64,000 nucleotides of DNA from Vanilla planifolia. Taxonomy: Eukaryota; Streptophyta; Magnoliopsida; Asparagales; Orchidaceae. The position numbers and the translations under genes are program-made. The notes below the pieces were generated by a model that saw only the letters and a program-made list of their open reading frames with translations, did no database searches and was not told the DNA's origin. Positions 11,855 through 23,813 of the stretch are shown piece after piece (position 1 is the first letter of the stretch; every line of letters begins with the position of its first letter). Location: positions 4,173,153 to 4,237,152 of the forward strand of contig CM043868.1 in assembly GCA_023846275.1 (NCBI GenBank). Reading direction: 5' to 3'.

Positions 11855-11859
11855 AAATG
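11855..11859. repeat. Target-site duplication, right copy (aaatg)
   Basis: Identical to 8727-8731; marks the right edge of the solo LTR. Confidence 0.9.
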
Positions 11860-12229
11860 TTTTATTATTATTTGGTGTTTAGTAGTATGTATCATCTTGT
11901 TTCATAACTTGAATGTGATGTATTATTATTTCCTTAATTCTTTTAATGTGTTTCTAGGTATAACAACAATAATTTTCCTAGTTGAATAAATATATTTGGC
12001 TCTCATAAATTTATCATAGAGTAGATTTGTTGAGAGAACCTTCCAAAGTTGCTTAATGCTGAATGCATCCCTCATTTCATCTAAATTCTTTAATCACAAC
12101 CTATTCTACTTAGTTGGAAAGTTGACCATCTTTTGACTTGACTAATGATGTCTATGATCATTAGATGTATCTCTTCAAAGAAAAATATTCATCAATCATT
12201 AAATATGATTGAGTAAATTAGAAAACATT

Positions 12230-13270
12230 AATGTAAAGATATGTATTGAACATGTTTAATCAAGATCAATCATCCCCTTAAGGATAGCAATATTTATTTC
12301 TAACCTATAATCCTATTATTAAACTTATCAATTACTTATTGGTAGCACAAAGCTATTTTCTTACCTTTAATCGAGAGTTAAAACCCAGGTAGTTGAATGG
12401 GGTACTTCCTCTTCTAAATCCCATTAAACTAATGACTTTCTATTGAATTTCCATTTTTTCTATATAAAAGTAATCTTTTTTGGGTATTAATGTTTTATCC
12501 TAAACAAACTTAGAATTCTATTAGAAATTACATCACATTTGTAAAAGATCTTTTATTTACATGCAACAAAGTCATCTACATAGCTTAGATGAGTTATCGT
12601 TGGACAATATCAGGGATCATGTACTTTAGTGCTTATTTGACATAGGAGATAAAGGACTACCAATTTTAAGACCTCTAGAGGTCTCAAAGTATCCCCTATT
12701 ATTTCCATTGATAGTGATAAAGAATATATTACATTCTATTATATTCATGACATTTTAAAAAAGTTTGTCGAAAAAAATAATTGTTGAAGAACATAACTCA
12801 AATAATCACAAGATATGGTATTAAATGATTATTGATGTCTAATATCAAAATGCCTTTTATTGATAAAGTCCTTCATTTCTTATATTAATAATATATTGAA
12901 TGTAATGCCCTTACCTTTGAAAAATTCTTCCTAGTCCTCTAACTTAAAATAAAAAAGAATTGATTGCAATGTACTAGTAATTAACTTTGTTAATTTTCTT
13001 TGACAAAGTTGGATAAACAAAAATAATTCAAAAACCTTTTGGAGTTTGTGGGTTCTCCTATTTAGAAAGAACATAATATTAGGACTAGCTAATGAAGATG
13101 GAACTAGTACATAATTCAAAACACCTTTAGATACCAATGGAACATCATTAATGATATCCAATACTGAAAGAAAAATTCCCATTGAAACCATCTAAACCCA
13201 GTGTTCTTTGTCGATCCATTTTCCCAATAATATGTTTTTAATTTCATAAGTGTAACTTCTCTCAGGAGAT
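12230..13270 (-). pseudogene. LINE B reverse transcriptase (broken)
   Basis: In minus-strand order: NDYLLREVTL (around 13240) and then a GF-WFQWEFFFQYW segment correspond to the DGF-G-FFQ-YW block. DIINDV follows at about 13150. A stretch around 12950-13050 reads KLTKLITSTLQSIL, equivalent to YKIISKVLANRLKPLL. About 12900 gives FNILLIQEM, equivalent to DNILLVQEM. The catalytic box is preserved as ITHLSYVDDFVACK, with YVDD at 12571-12582. YLGF, then GKKIALCYQ, then ILLSLRG near 12250-12410 complete the thumb. Frames change several times. The intact YVDD shows that decay has been patchy. Confidence 0.9.
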
Positions 13271-13295
13271 AATCATTCATTTCTTGGCACACTTC

Positions 13296-13319
13296 TATAA
13301 TAATAATAATAATAATAAT
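13296..13319. repeat. (TAA)n microsatellite
   Basis: About eight uninterrupted ATA/TAA units within LINE B, between EN and RT. Confidence 0.95.
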
Positions 13320-13684
13320 TAATTTTTGAATATTGATAAAAGGAAAAGTTAACAAAAAAATCCTAAAGATGTTGAATAATAGTTTCAGTTATGTGATTCT
13401 CTTATATTATGCAGTTTCCATTGATATCTTTAATTTAAATTATTCTAAGTTTTCCTTTCTTTTCCTTAACTATTGCATGAAACATTTTGTATTTTGTCCC
13501 CTTCTTTAAGCCAAGTATTTCTTTTTTCTTTTTAACTCTAGAATGACTCTTCATTCTTGGTTGAGACAAGAAGAAAATTCTATGATATTAATAAATCTTG
13601 CCTAGTCTCCTCTTTTTAATGAAGTTCTAACAATCATTATTTTTCCTTAACATGCTTTTTGGTAGACTTTAAGACCTCAAATAT

Positions 13685-14560
13685 GTAGCCAAAGTAGTTC
13701 TTGTTCCAATCATTGATGCATAACTTGAGTCTTTTTAGTTTGAAAGCAAAAGTATTCAGTCCATTCTTTGTACAAAGTAATTACAATTTCTTTTATCAAT
13801 TTGGGTAAAAGATGGGTGATTGATGAAAATATTTTGAATTTGAATGGTTTCAAAATTTATTGAGTTACAAAAAGAAAAGAAAGCAAAAGTGGGGAATGGT
13901 CTTAAACAACTTATCTCAAATGATGAACCATTGCATTTGAAATAAGATTGAACCAATCTATATTAACCAGAACCTTATCTAGCTTCTTCCATACCTAACC
14001 ACCTAATGTAACACTTGAATTAGTGAAGGGGCTACCCATAAAAGGAAGCTCTTTTAAGCCTTAATGCCTAATGCAATCATTAAATTCATTGATAGTTTCT
14101 TTCTGAAGCTTGGAACAACCCTTACATTCCTTAAGTGTAATAATCACAATAAGATCCCCACTAATGAACTATGGGTGATAGAATTTATTATTTTCTTTAT
14201 CTCCCTCCATAATGATATCTTACACATATATGAAATTTTAGGATAGATAAAAGAACAAAACATTTGAGTGTGCCAATAATCATTTATGTAGAAAAGAAGT
14301 ATAAATTGATCATCCTAAGCAATTATTTGACATGATGTACTTTTATTCCAAAATATCCCAATTTTGTTGTTATAGTTTAAGGTACAATGTTCATACCAAA
14401 GTTTTGTTTATATACATTCCATCTATCCATTATTAGCCATAGGCTTGAGTAAGGCAATGATGCTAAACTTTTTAGATCTTACAATAAATCTAAGTCGATT
14501 CGCAAAGTTTACTCCAATTACTCTTACATTTCAAGTTATTATACTAGTCATAGTGAGATT
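13685..14560 (-). pseudogene. LINE B endonuclease and EN-RT linker (broken)
   Basis: Minus-strand blocks in order: RFIVRSKKFSIIALLKPMAN (about 14450), then WNKSTSCQIIA, then a FCSFIYPKIS-LW block (about 14230), then VWKKLDKVLVNIDWFN (about 13965-14010), equivalent to W-RLDRVL-N-DW. HSPLLLSF follows at about 13880-13900, preceded by a DH pair, so the SDHSPL metal-site motif survives except for its Ser. Further on, FINHPSF and then WNKNYFGY at 13685-13708 mark the linker to RT. Stops interrupt nearly every block. Confidence 0.9.
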
Positions 14561-15129
14561 AAGATTCCATTATTTGTATTTCTTTTGAGCTCATCTTTGT
14601 GTTCCTTGGACTAGGATGCTTAGATTGATATTTTTACTTCTTTCTTAATTATTTATAGAGGTAAACAACATGATATCAGAAAAGCCTTTTGTATCCTTTA
14701 ATAAAACTCCTAACACAAGCTCTTTTTTCTAGGTCCTTATTAAATTAGTGGAGGGATTATAGAATTCTATGGTGTTGTAGATTGTGGGAATAGTTAACTC
14801 TAATAGCCTTCAAACTTTACAAATCAACAATCTTTTTAGATTTATCTTAGGTCTTACTTCAAACCTTATAGTCAACAAATATTTGATGAATTAGTCTACA
14901 AGATTTAAACTTATCTTTGATTAGTTTTACTACAAAAACATATTAGCAATTGCTTTCTCATTCATTATTATTTTATTCAAAGGAGAGCTCACCTATGTAC
15001 TATTTGTTTTCTCTAGTGAATTATGTGTTTCAATGACCTTCTTGGTTTCTAAGTAAAGTTCTCTTATTTTTAAGTAGTAAAATAGCAATTTGTTAATTCA
15101 TTTTCCTTGTAACTTGAGTTTCCCCAATT

Positions 15130-15770
15130 TTATTAACCGCTTTGGTTTATTTTCATTGTAGTAAAGAATGACTTTGCTTACAATAGCCAACATAGTTGTT
15201 AAGAAAGTTATTTTAGGAATTTTTCTTCCAATAATACACAATACTACCTTCTTTTTTTTCAAAAATTTTAATTCTTGAAGGTTGTTCCTTGGCTAAGTCT
15301 ACCTCTATGCAATATCTTGCTACATGAGCCAAAGAAATGTTCATAATAATTATAAAAAGTTTTAGTAGAAATCAAATAGCAATAGCAATTAAGTAAAGGA
15401 AATTTATTGAATTACTAAATTAGTAAATTTTCTAGAGAAATCTAGAGTAGGGCCAAAAGATGGCTCCATATTTAGTTAAGACTCAAGCAACCATTCTATA
15501 ATCATTATAAAAGAAAAATAGTAATATGTGGAACCAACATCACATATAATTCTTTCCTTGGAAAAGTGAATAAAGATATGATGAATATTTAGATTATCAA
15601 CTAAATATACTCCAAAGAACCATTGTTTTTGAAGTTAGCTCTTAGAGATTCCATATTTGGTTAACTAAGAAAAAAATTACTAATCAATGTAAATTTGAAA
15701 GGGGCTTCCACTTTTAAAATTTCATCCTCATTGAAGATGACTTTAGGATTCCCTTGTATGATGAAACAAA
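15130..15770 (-). pseudogene. LINE B ORF1, DUF4283-like with knuckle (broken)
   Basis: On the minus strand around 15255-15340 the sequence reads ISLAHVARYCIEVDLAKEQP, matching the ISYARVLVEVDL-K-LP block of DUF4283 proteins. It is followed by an acidic-aromatic stretch and then GYCKQSHS at about 15160-15185, the counterpart of CCKQGH in LINE A and of the CCHC knuckle. The match with LINE A runs to about 15770. Presumed role: nucleic-acid chaperone for the LINE RNA. Confidence 0.8.
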
Positions 15771-15959
15771 TTTTATTTTAATGTGAGAAGAAAAGGTTTT
15801 TAGCCTCACCACCTCTTCAAAGAAGTATTGTAGAGAAGAAAACTCAATTGAGCACACAATAGATAGCTATCTCTTGAGGCTTGAAGGCTTTAAGTCCAAA
15901 ATGAAAATACTAAGGCTAAAGAAGAGGTTCTTACTCCTTGTTACTATCGATCAATTATA

Positions 15960-16126
15960 TTGTAATCCTCTTTATCACTTCATCATGTAATCTTAATCAT
16001 CTAATCATCCCTTCCACTTATAAAGCAAAATATTACACAGTGGTCATATTGCATGCTTTTCTCTAATTAGATTACAAAACATAAACTATGTGATAAAATA
16101 TTCCATGCATGTACAAAATAATCCTC

Positions 16127-16163
<37 letters not shown>

Positions 16164-16238
16164 CATTATTATTTCTTTAGATTTCCTTAGAATTAATCTC
16201 ATTATGCCTATTTTTATTTTTTAGACCCAATTATTTTG
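15960..16238. other. Junction between LINE B and the gypsy LTR, with (TTA)n microsatellite
   Basis: Short AT-rich spacer containing a (TTA)n tract at 16125-16172 with one TCA interruption. No coding remnant seen. The exact left edge of the gypsy LTR near 16239 is uncertain. Confidence 0.6.
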
Positions 16239-17663
16239 CCGCAAGGTATAACAACTCTTATATCTATCCTTGCATTTGGCCAATCACCTCTTCACTTCCA
16301 AGGCTTGATTTTCAAGTGAAAAGTCATGATTACCTGATGTGATCACCAAGCTCTCATTGTAATACCAACAATAAACAAAGCTCAATAATCAGATGGTCAT
16401 CCACTTAACTTAGGAACTACTTCATCTTAGGCTAGGGTAAGTTTCCAACTACAATGGAACATACATGGTACCAATATAGCATACATCATACAAATAATAT
16501 GCATGTAGCAAAGTATAATATCCATCATTCAAGCCAATAAAGAAACAACATGAATGGAAAAGAAAAACATAAGGGAAGTGAGCCAAAGCCCAATAAGGAG
16601 CACTTAAAGTCTTTTTATAAATAAGCACATACAATCTAATGTATCATAACAATGATATATAAGCAATATAAATCATGATTAGATCAGTATCATAATCATG
16701 ACAGTTATGCAATAAGCAACTGGAATGTCAAGTCTTATTAGAGGAATATATGATGTAGCCAATTTAATGCCTAATGACCCACCAAGAGTTGGAACTATCT
16801 CTAAGCCTATGAAGCTGAAGTAAGGGTCCATCACCATATAAATCAACACTCGTTTTTGTGATACACCATAACCATAAAAACTAGGACTTCCTTTCCAAGA
16901 TGTACTATTTAAAATAGATCGCACATATTTTCCAAGATATGCTATCACTACCTTGATAGTCTTGGGTCCATTACATGAAAGAGTACTCAATAAAATTTCC
17001 ATGCTCAACTAATCACATTACTTCAAATAACTATTATCAAATATCTAGGCATTTCTAAGATTTTCTTGAGATCCTTAATACGTCATCTCAAAACCTTACT
17101 ATCATCTAAAAAGTCTTATGGGTACCTCTAAACCCTAAATCTAAAAAGTCAATTATCTAGGCATTTTTATGATTAGGTTGTCATCTAAATCTTATCTTAA
17201 CTTTACTCTTAAGAATCCTACTAGAACTTGGCAACTCACTAATCTAGGTTTACATAAGTCTTACTAATGACTCTTTTGCCATTTGTCCATGTCTGAGTCA
17301 CCATATCCATCAAAAGTCTCTCTTAAACCACTGACATAACTCATTGTATCATAATCTAGGATGCTAACCCATGGTCTAAGAGATTATATAGTTAGTGCCT
17401 TACCTAATTCAACAAGCCATTCTTATAATTTATTCATCAAAATAATAAGTAACATTTTCATTGGTTAAGCTTAGAACTTTCCTCTAAGGCTTAGATGAAT
17501 CCTCTTCTCCTCACCAAAGGCATTACCTAATGACTTCTCCATTTAAAAGAGTTCATTTTAAGCATGTAAAAGACTTACCAAGTATTAATATCGATGAACT
17601 AATCTAAGGTTCATATCTATGATCTTCACTCTAGCATAATAAGACCTAATTCTATTTAATTCT
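16239..17663 (-). repeat. Gypsy C 3' LTR, outer part
   Basis: Homologous to 29374-31070 in direct orientation; for example 'cagatggtcatcc' occurs in both, and the stretch around 16790-16850 corresponds to 30105-30180. Minus-strand ORFs here (16449-16634 and the 109-aa one at 16679-17008) lie wholly inside the LTR and resemble no gag or pol, so I do not call them genes. The stretch ends exactly at the TG of the inserted copia element. Confidence 0.75.
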
Positions 17664-19547
17664 TGTTGTGTGGTTCAATAAGAGAGGAATGAATTGTTAG
17701 AAATTAAAGTTTGTATTTCCTAAAGTATATTTAAAGAAAATATTTTAAAGTACTTTTAATAACTTGAGAGAGTCTCTAAAAGAGATTTTGTGGAAATTTT
17801 AATTTTATTTTAGAACACATTAATTTTCTATTAATAATAATTTTTTTATTAAAATTATGGATTAAAAAGATCAAAACAAATAAAAAAATACAAAAAAAAA
17901 TTTTCTTTGTTCCACTTACAATTAAGTTGCATCCAATCCATGACAAAAACTAAAAAAAAGTAATACACAATCAATATAAGACTTTTGCAAAAAGATAGAC
18001 TGAAAAAACTCTTGCAACAATCAAATAATTGAGATATGATACTACAACATTACAATGAATAAATTTAGTAATAAAAAAAATAATTTGGTAACACAAATTC
18101 AAAACTAATACAAACAAAAATCCCATGTTTGATGAAATGCTTACTAAGGTACAAGTGTTTTAATTGAATAAATTAGAAATAAAGAAAATTGAGAACATAA
18201 CAAATTTGAGCAGAAAATAAAATTTGGAGTTTGGCAACTGAATGATGCAACATAACACAATAATGATGAGGAATGAATACTAATAGCTTGAATGTTGTGA
18301 CGTGAAAAACTTTCATCAAAATTTTGTAAAAATGCTATCAATCCATTTGTTAAAAAATTCTTCTATTTATAAATAAACCAAAATAATCATTACTACTTTC
18401 ACCAACATATATTTTTTTATAAGAAAATGATTATTAAATAAAAATTCTAATAGCTCTTAATAATTGTTAAAAATTTGTATTACATAGGTTCCACACAATC
18501 AGAAGTACCCTGGACCATATGATGGCAAAAACTACATAATAAAATGGATGGAAATAAATTGACAAATTTAGAAATTTACTTTTATCTAAACGATTAGATC
18601 TAAATTATGATCTAATTACTAGATTTAGATCTTACGCATGAGTTAAACATGGATGGGGCAACCACAAAATTGCATGACCAATTGATAGATGTAATTAGGA
18701 ATTTTCAAAAGGTGCAAGAGATTATAGTAATTCTATTGAAAAATTGAGTGATCAGATGGCTTACAACACTTTTGTTTTTGAAAGTTAGCTATGTGAATAG
18801 AAGCATGAAGTTTTGTCCCATTTTACAAAATAGCTCATTATATATTAGCTTATAAGCATTTGATTGCAATTTTTAAAGGGTTGCATGCCTCTTGGTTCAT
18901 TCAAAAAGTCACAACCCGTGTTGTCAAAAATTTCATTAATTGATTGGTACCTTCAGAGTTATGACCCGATTCAATACTATTGGACTAGTTTAGGAGTTAT
19001 GTTCTTCACAAGATTATTGTAGCAAATAGGTTCATCAAACTTGAGATAGAATTTTTAGAGTTACGATAATTCTAACTAAATAGAATTACATTCTTGTTTT
19101 ATTATTTTCATATTTACTAATTAAATATTATTTATTTGGCAATAAGTTATTGATGAAGGATTTTCAAAGATTTGATTAAGCTAAAATACTTCTCAAAAGT
19201 TAAGATGATCCAAGATATTAGAACTATAAATATTTTTCAATGATGTTTAATTCAAATGAAATTTAATTTCTGTACTAGTAAGAATACCTTTTATCAAGCA
19301 TAAAATTTTAAAAAATAAAAGTAAAATACCTAAATTAAACTCAAAATAAATTTAATGGTGGTCCTCCACTCCAACCAAGATCATTTTCATAGGATTCAAC
19401 CCTTGTTTCTTTTATTCTTTAAGTCCTCGTAAAAATGCAAGAATCGACCATCTAAAATCTAAAAATTTACTCAAACAAATTCATTAGAAATATTTAGAAT
19501 TTATTATTATTAAACAAGGCACCATGGTTAAGCTTAATAATATAATA
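17664..19547 (-). repeat. Copia N 3' LTR
   Basis: Left edge TGTTGTGTGG. The right edge has decayed from an expected ACA to ATA and is followed at once by the polypyrimidine (minus-strand polypurine) tract. Aligned by eye with 21925-23813 along its length. Confidence 0.88.
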
Positions 19548-19560
19548 ATCTTCCTATTTT
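19548..19560 (-). other. Copia N polypurine tract
   Basis: AAAATAGGAAGAT on the minus strand, directly against the inner edge of the 3' LTR, the expected position of the plus-strand primer. Confidence 0.7.
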
Positions 19561-20379
19561 GATGGTAACAAAGCCTTTAATAAAATAGATAAAAAGATAA
19601 ATTTTTATAAAAAAACATAAAAAATAATTAAAGATAAGCTGTCTTATATGTATGCCATCATGAGGTTAATATTCTCTCTTAATTTATTACTATTTCTCTC
19701 TTTTCAATTTCTATTCCCCCCTTATTTTTGTTATCACTCAAAAGGACCCATTCCAAGTTTCTTAAATTATTCACGACCTACAAATTTTGTGAAATTATCA
19801 GCTTATTGATCATCTCAAATTTTTTAAAAATACTATTTTATTCTAATTATACTTTTATGTACTGGTCTAGTGGTCAACCTACATAATTTCTTTCAAAATA
19901 ATTTAATTTTTTTTATAGATATTATCCATAACTTATTATTTAAAACATCTTATGTTAACATTGGCTCAAACTTTGCTAAAAAAATTTAATAATTATGACA
20001 AGATCTAATTCAAACATCATACATAATTTCACTTACAACTAATTATTTATGAAGATCCTAATTAAATTTTAAATTTTTAAGATGTTCTTCCATTACTTCT
20101 TTCTCCTTATATGAATCTTCTTATTTTCTTAATTCCTGCTTTTTCTTCATTAATGTATACATTATTTTTACTTAATTTAAATTGACTCATCAAATTTTAC
20201 GTGCACACTACTTGACTTCAATTATTAGATTTGAGAACCCAAACTCTTTTGGGTCTAACACATTTAGATGTAGTTTAGGTACTATTTCCCATCATTATCC
20301 AAATAAAACTAGAAACTTTGAAATGAATGTTAGCTCTAATCTTACATGAATGTGAAGTATGACTAGGTTGCATGTGATA

Positions 20380-21480
20380 ATGACATAAGTTTATTATTAT
20401 AACCATACAAAATATCAATATGTCTATGCACATGAGATCTTCTAACATTTCTATTAAAATTTTCTTTACTAATTAGTTTTATTTTGGAAATGGCCAAGTA
20501 TTGTGTAAGAATTTATGATCATTGAATTTTTGAACTAAGGATGCTTGTTAATTAACTAATTTTGCTAAATCATCATTGACTTTTTTCATTTTCTCTAAAT
20601 AAGTGTTGACCTTATTTTTAATTTGATAAAAAAAGTCCTATTCACAATGTTTGTCTTTTATTTTTTTATATTTTTTACACAAAATTTGATATTTATGTAA
20701 TCATAAAGGAATTATTGAAACAATATTTCTTTAGAGTAATTTATCTCCTCCTCACTTAAAGATGTACTTTCTTCTTTTTTTTCTTTAATCATCATACAAG
20801 AGAGCCCCTTTGTTGTTGTCTTCCTTTTCTCTTGTACTAGGCTCATCCAAAATCACTCCAAGCTATTTTTAATGCTTTCATCTTCAACTTTTTCTTATTC
20901 TTTTTCTTACTCTTCTTCTTCTTATTCTTTTCCTTCTCAATTCTTTCTTACATGATAGGACATATTAGTCTGACATGCCATAGTTTATCATATTCATGAC
21001 AAATAATCTCCTCTTTTCTTCATGCCCTCCTCTTGGAGCTTTAATTTCTATGTTTACCTACAAATACAATAACTTTAGACAAACTTTTAGAGATTAAAAT
21101 AATACTATCTTCATTAGTAGGCTCCTCCTTTGAAGTGCTTTACTCCATCTTCAATGCTGTAGTTTATCTTATTTATTTCTTCTTAATTAATTTTTGTTCT
21201 TATTTTCTCATCTTATTTATAGCTCACTAGTCATGACAAAACACATCAATTCATCTAATGTCAAACTAGAAATATTCTTAGCTACCTTGATGGTGATGGT
21301 TAATAAATGATGCTCCTTAGGTAAACTTCTAAATATCTTTTTCACCTGTTCATTCACAAAAATTAGTTTTCTCAAACAAGCATGTCCATTAGTAATATCA
21401 ATGAATTTTATAAACTTGCTTTTAGTGGACTCATTGGAAATCTTTGTAAATAATTTATGATCATGTGTCACCATATTTAT
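20380..21480 (-). pseudogene. Copia N gag, UBN2-type, with CCHC knuckle (broken)
   Basis: The open stretch at 21217-21474 (85 aa) matches the UBN2 gag core of plant copia elements: LFTKISNE then FIKFIDITNGHACL, then EQVKKIFRSLPKE, then SSLTLDELMCFVMTSEL, equivalent to the familiar V-KILRSLP and LSLDEL-G-L-TYE blocks. Further down the minus strand, 20960-21001 encodes CHEYDKLWHVRLIC, a CCHC knuckle with correct spacing in which the second Cys has become Tyr (TGT to TAT). Next comes a Lys/Glu-rich stretch, then KKVNDDLAKLVN-like coiled-coil pieces near 20550-20600, as in the C-terminal half of these gags. Several frame changes. Nothing of pol follows. Confidence 0.85.
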
Positions 21481-21908
21481 TTTATTTTCTTTAACTTAGG
21501 AGGTACCTTCAAACGTTACCTCTAATTTATGCAAAAGTTTATAAGTCATTTCTAAATTGATAATTCTATTAAATTTGGAAGCATTAAATGTACAATGCAA
21601 GTTATTTATTACTCTATCATTTAATTATACTTTATGTTTTTCATTTCTATCTATTTCATTAAAACAATTAGGTACTAAAACACCTTGTGTGTTTTTCTTA
21701 ATGAGAAATTCAAAAGGTTTTTGCATTAGTTCTCATGTTTATCTATAAATTGATTTTAAATAACTAGTCATCATAGTATTCTAATACATATAATAATTAC
21801 CATAAAAATGTGTTGGCCTATAGGAAGAAGCATCGTCACTCAAATTAATTGAAGCAACAATTTGAGCCATGAACCACATAGAGAATTTATTTTCACAAGA
21901 AAAGGATC

Positions 21909-21923
21909 TCTCTCTTATACTAA
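21909..21923 (-). other. Copia N primer-binding site
   Basis: Minus strand TTAGTATAAGAGAGA, one base from the inner edge of the 5' LTR. It matches the common plant copia PBS (complement of initiator methionine tRNA, TTGGTATCAGAGC) at most positions and fixes the element's orientation. Confidence 0.8.
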
Positions 21924-21924
21924 T

Positions 21925-23813
21925 TGAAGTGTGGTTTAGTAAGAGGCGATGAATTATTAAAAATAAAAATTTATGCTTCTTAAAACATATTTAAAATAAG
22001 TTTTACTAACAACAAGTCTCTAAAATTTATTTGGAGAAAAATTTAATTTTATTTTAAAATAAATTAATTTCTTTTAATAGTAAATTTTTACAAAAATTAT
22101 GGAATAAACAAATCAACATAAACTGAAGCACATAAATGATTTTTAAGTGATTCAACTTAAAATCAAACCTACATCCACTATTGGCAATAATACTAGATAA
22201 AAATAAAATATAATCAATATGCCTTTCATCAATGGGAAGGCTAAACCCTCACAATAATAAAATAATAAAAATAGGATATTATGACCATACAATGAAATAA
22301 ACTTGGCAACAAAAGAAAATAATTTGGTGACACAAAATTGAAATTAATACAAACAAGTCTTATACTTGATGAAAAACGTAATGATGCACAAGTATTTTAA
22401 TTGAATCAATTAAGAATAAAAAAATTTGAGAACTTAGCTAATTTGAGAATAAAGTAGAATTTAGAGTTTGATGATTAAATGATGCAACATAAAGAAGTGA
22501 CGATGAGCACTGGATGCTAATGGTATGAATGTCATGACTTGGAGATTTTTATTTAGAATTTTTAAAAATTTTATTGAACCATTTTGTTAAAAATTTCTCT
22601 TATTTATCAATATTTTTTAATGACTAAAAGTAGTCACTAAACACACAAAAATAGTTGCTACTTCTTCCACTAATGCATATTTTTTTATTAAAAAGTATTT
22701 CTTAAACAAAAATTCTAACTACTCATAATATTGGCTAAAATAGTTCAGGAGTAAGATCCACATGATCAAAATATGCTAGATTGCTTGATTACAAAAACCA
22801 CCAAATAGATAGGAATAAATTGGTACTATTTAGAAACTAGATTTGATCTAAATCATTTGATCTAAAACATGATCTGAGGATTAGATTTAGATCTTCTCCA
22901 TAGATTACATATGGACCATGTTATCACAAAATATCACAATTGAATAAGGGATTTAAATAGGAATTTTAAAAAGATGAAAGCGATTATGACTATTATTAAA
23001 TCATGAAATTGCATAATCAGATGGCTCATGTCACTCTCACAATTAAAAAGTTAGATGTACAAATAAAAAAAGGAAGTTTACTCTCACATTACAAAAAAAC
23101 TCATTATATATTAGCTTATAAATGTTTGCTACATTTTGTAATCAACTTTTTTGGTTGGCTATGCCCTACTTTATTCGAGAAGTAATGATTGGTGTTGCTA
23201 GTAATTTGGTTAATTGATTAGCAGCTTAGGAGTTATGATTCAAAATTGGTGGATGGATTTGGTAGTTATGTTCTCAGCCCAATACTATAGCAAATGGGTT
23301 TATTTGGCCCATGATGCAATTTTTAGACTTATGATTGTTCTCAATAATAAGATTAGTTATTATATTATTATTATATTTATTAATTAAATGTTTTTTGGCA
23401 ACAAGTTAATGAAGGAAGATTTTTAAAGATATGATTAAGGTAAAATACTTAAAATGGCCATAGTAAGATGACAAAAAATATTAGAAATCTAAATATTTTT
23501 TAAATGATTATTTTAAATGAAATTTTATTTTTTATGCCTTGAAGAATGGCTCCAATCAATTTTAGCATTCTAATTAAAATAAAAATAAAATAAGTAAAAT
23601 TAAATTCAAAATGATTCTTTTTGTGATATAAAAGACCAGCCAATACAATCTTCATGGGATTTGACCTTTGCTCCACTTCTTGTTTAAGTTTCCCAATGAA
23701 CACAACCATAAACAATCTAATGTATGAAAATTAACTCAAATAAAATCATTAGAAACACATATGATTTGTTATTATCAAATAAAACACCATAGCTAGGGAA
23801 CAATAATACAACA
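21925..23813 (-). repeat. Copia N 5' LTR
   Basis: Left edge TGAAGTGTGG, right edge ACAACA, so the minus-strand LTR reads TGTTGT...TTCA. Length differs by 5 bp from the partner. Confidence 0.88.

Larger units (their letters stand above)
11855..15960 (-). mobile_element. LINE B, main part: ORF1, endonuclease, RT
   Basis: A nearly complete plant L1-type LINE on the minus strand, the same family and orientation as LINE A, with ORF1 (15130-15770), endonuclease (13685-14560), RT (12230-13270) and the start of the C-terminal region (11855-12220). The rest lies at 7900-8731 beyond the inserted solo LTR. Reading frames are broken throughout, but conserved blocks are clearer than in LINE A. In the ORF1-proximal region, 15530-15760 aligns by eye with 3560-3790. 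Joined across the LTR the element would be about 5 kb, a usual length for plant LINEs with little 5' leader. Confidence 0.88.
17664..23813 (-). mobile_element. Copia N: gag-only (non-autonomous) Ty1/copia-type element nested in the gypsy LTR
   Basis: Two direct LTRs (17664-19547 and 21925-23813; 1884 and 1889 bp) flank only 2377 bp of internal DNA. All landmarks sit on the minus strand. The PBS adjoins the right LTR, with TTAGTATAAGAGA against the usual plant copia TTGGTATCAGAGC; the PPT AAAATAGGAAGAT adjoins the left LTR. A UBN2-type gag and CCHC knuckle lie between, and no PR, IN or RT is present. The outer flanks read attct (17659-17663) and tatct (23814-23818), while the empty site in the other gypsy LTR (31070-31080) reads 'tatatcttacc', so tatct is the original target. 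The LTRs differ at roughly a fifth to a quarter of positions in the parts I aligned, so the insertion is old. Confidence 0.9.

Noticed and set aside
16679-17008. 109-aa minus-strand ORF
   Set aside because: It lies wholly within the gypsy C LTR, its counterpart in the other LTR is not open in the same way, and it shows no gag, pol or host motif.
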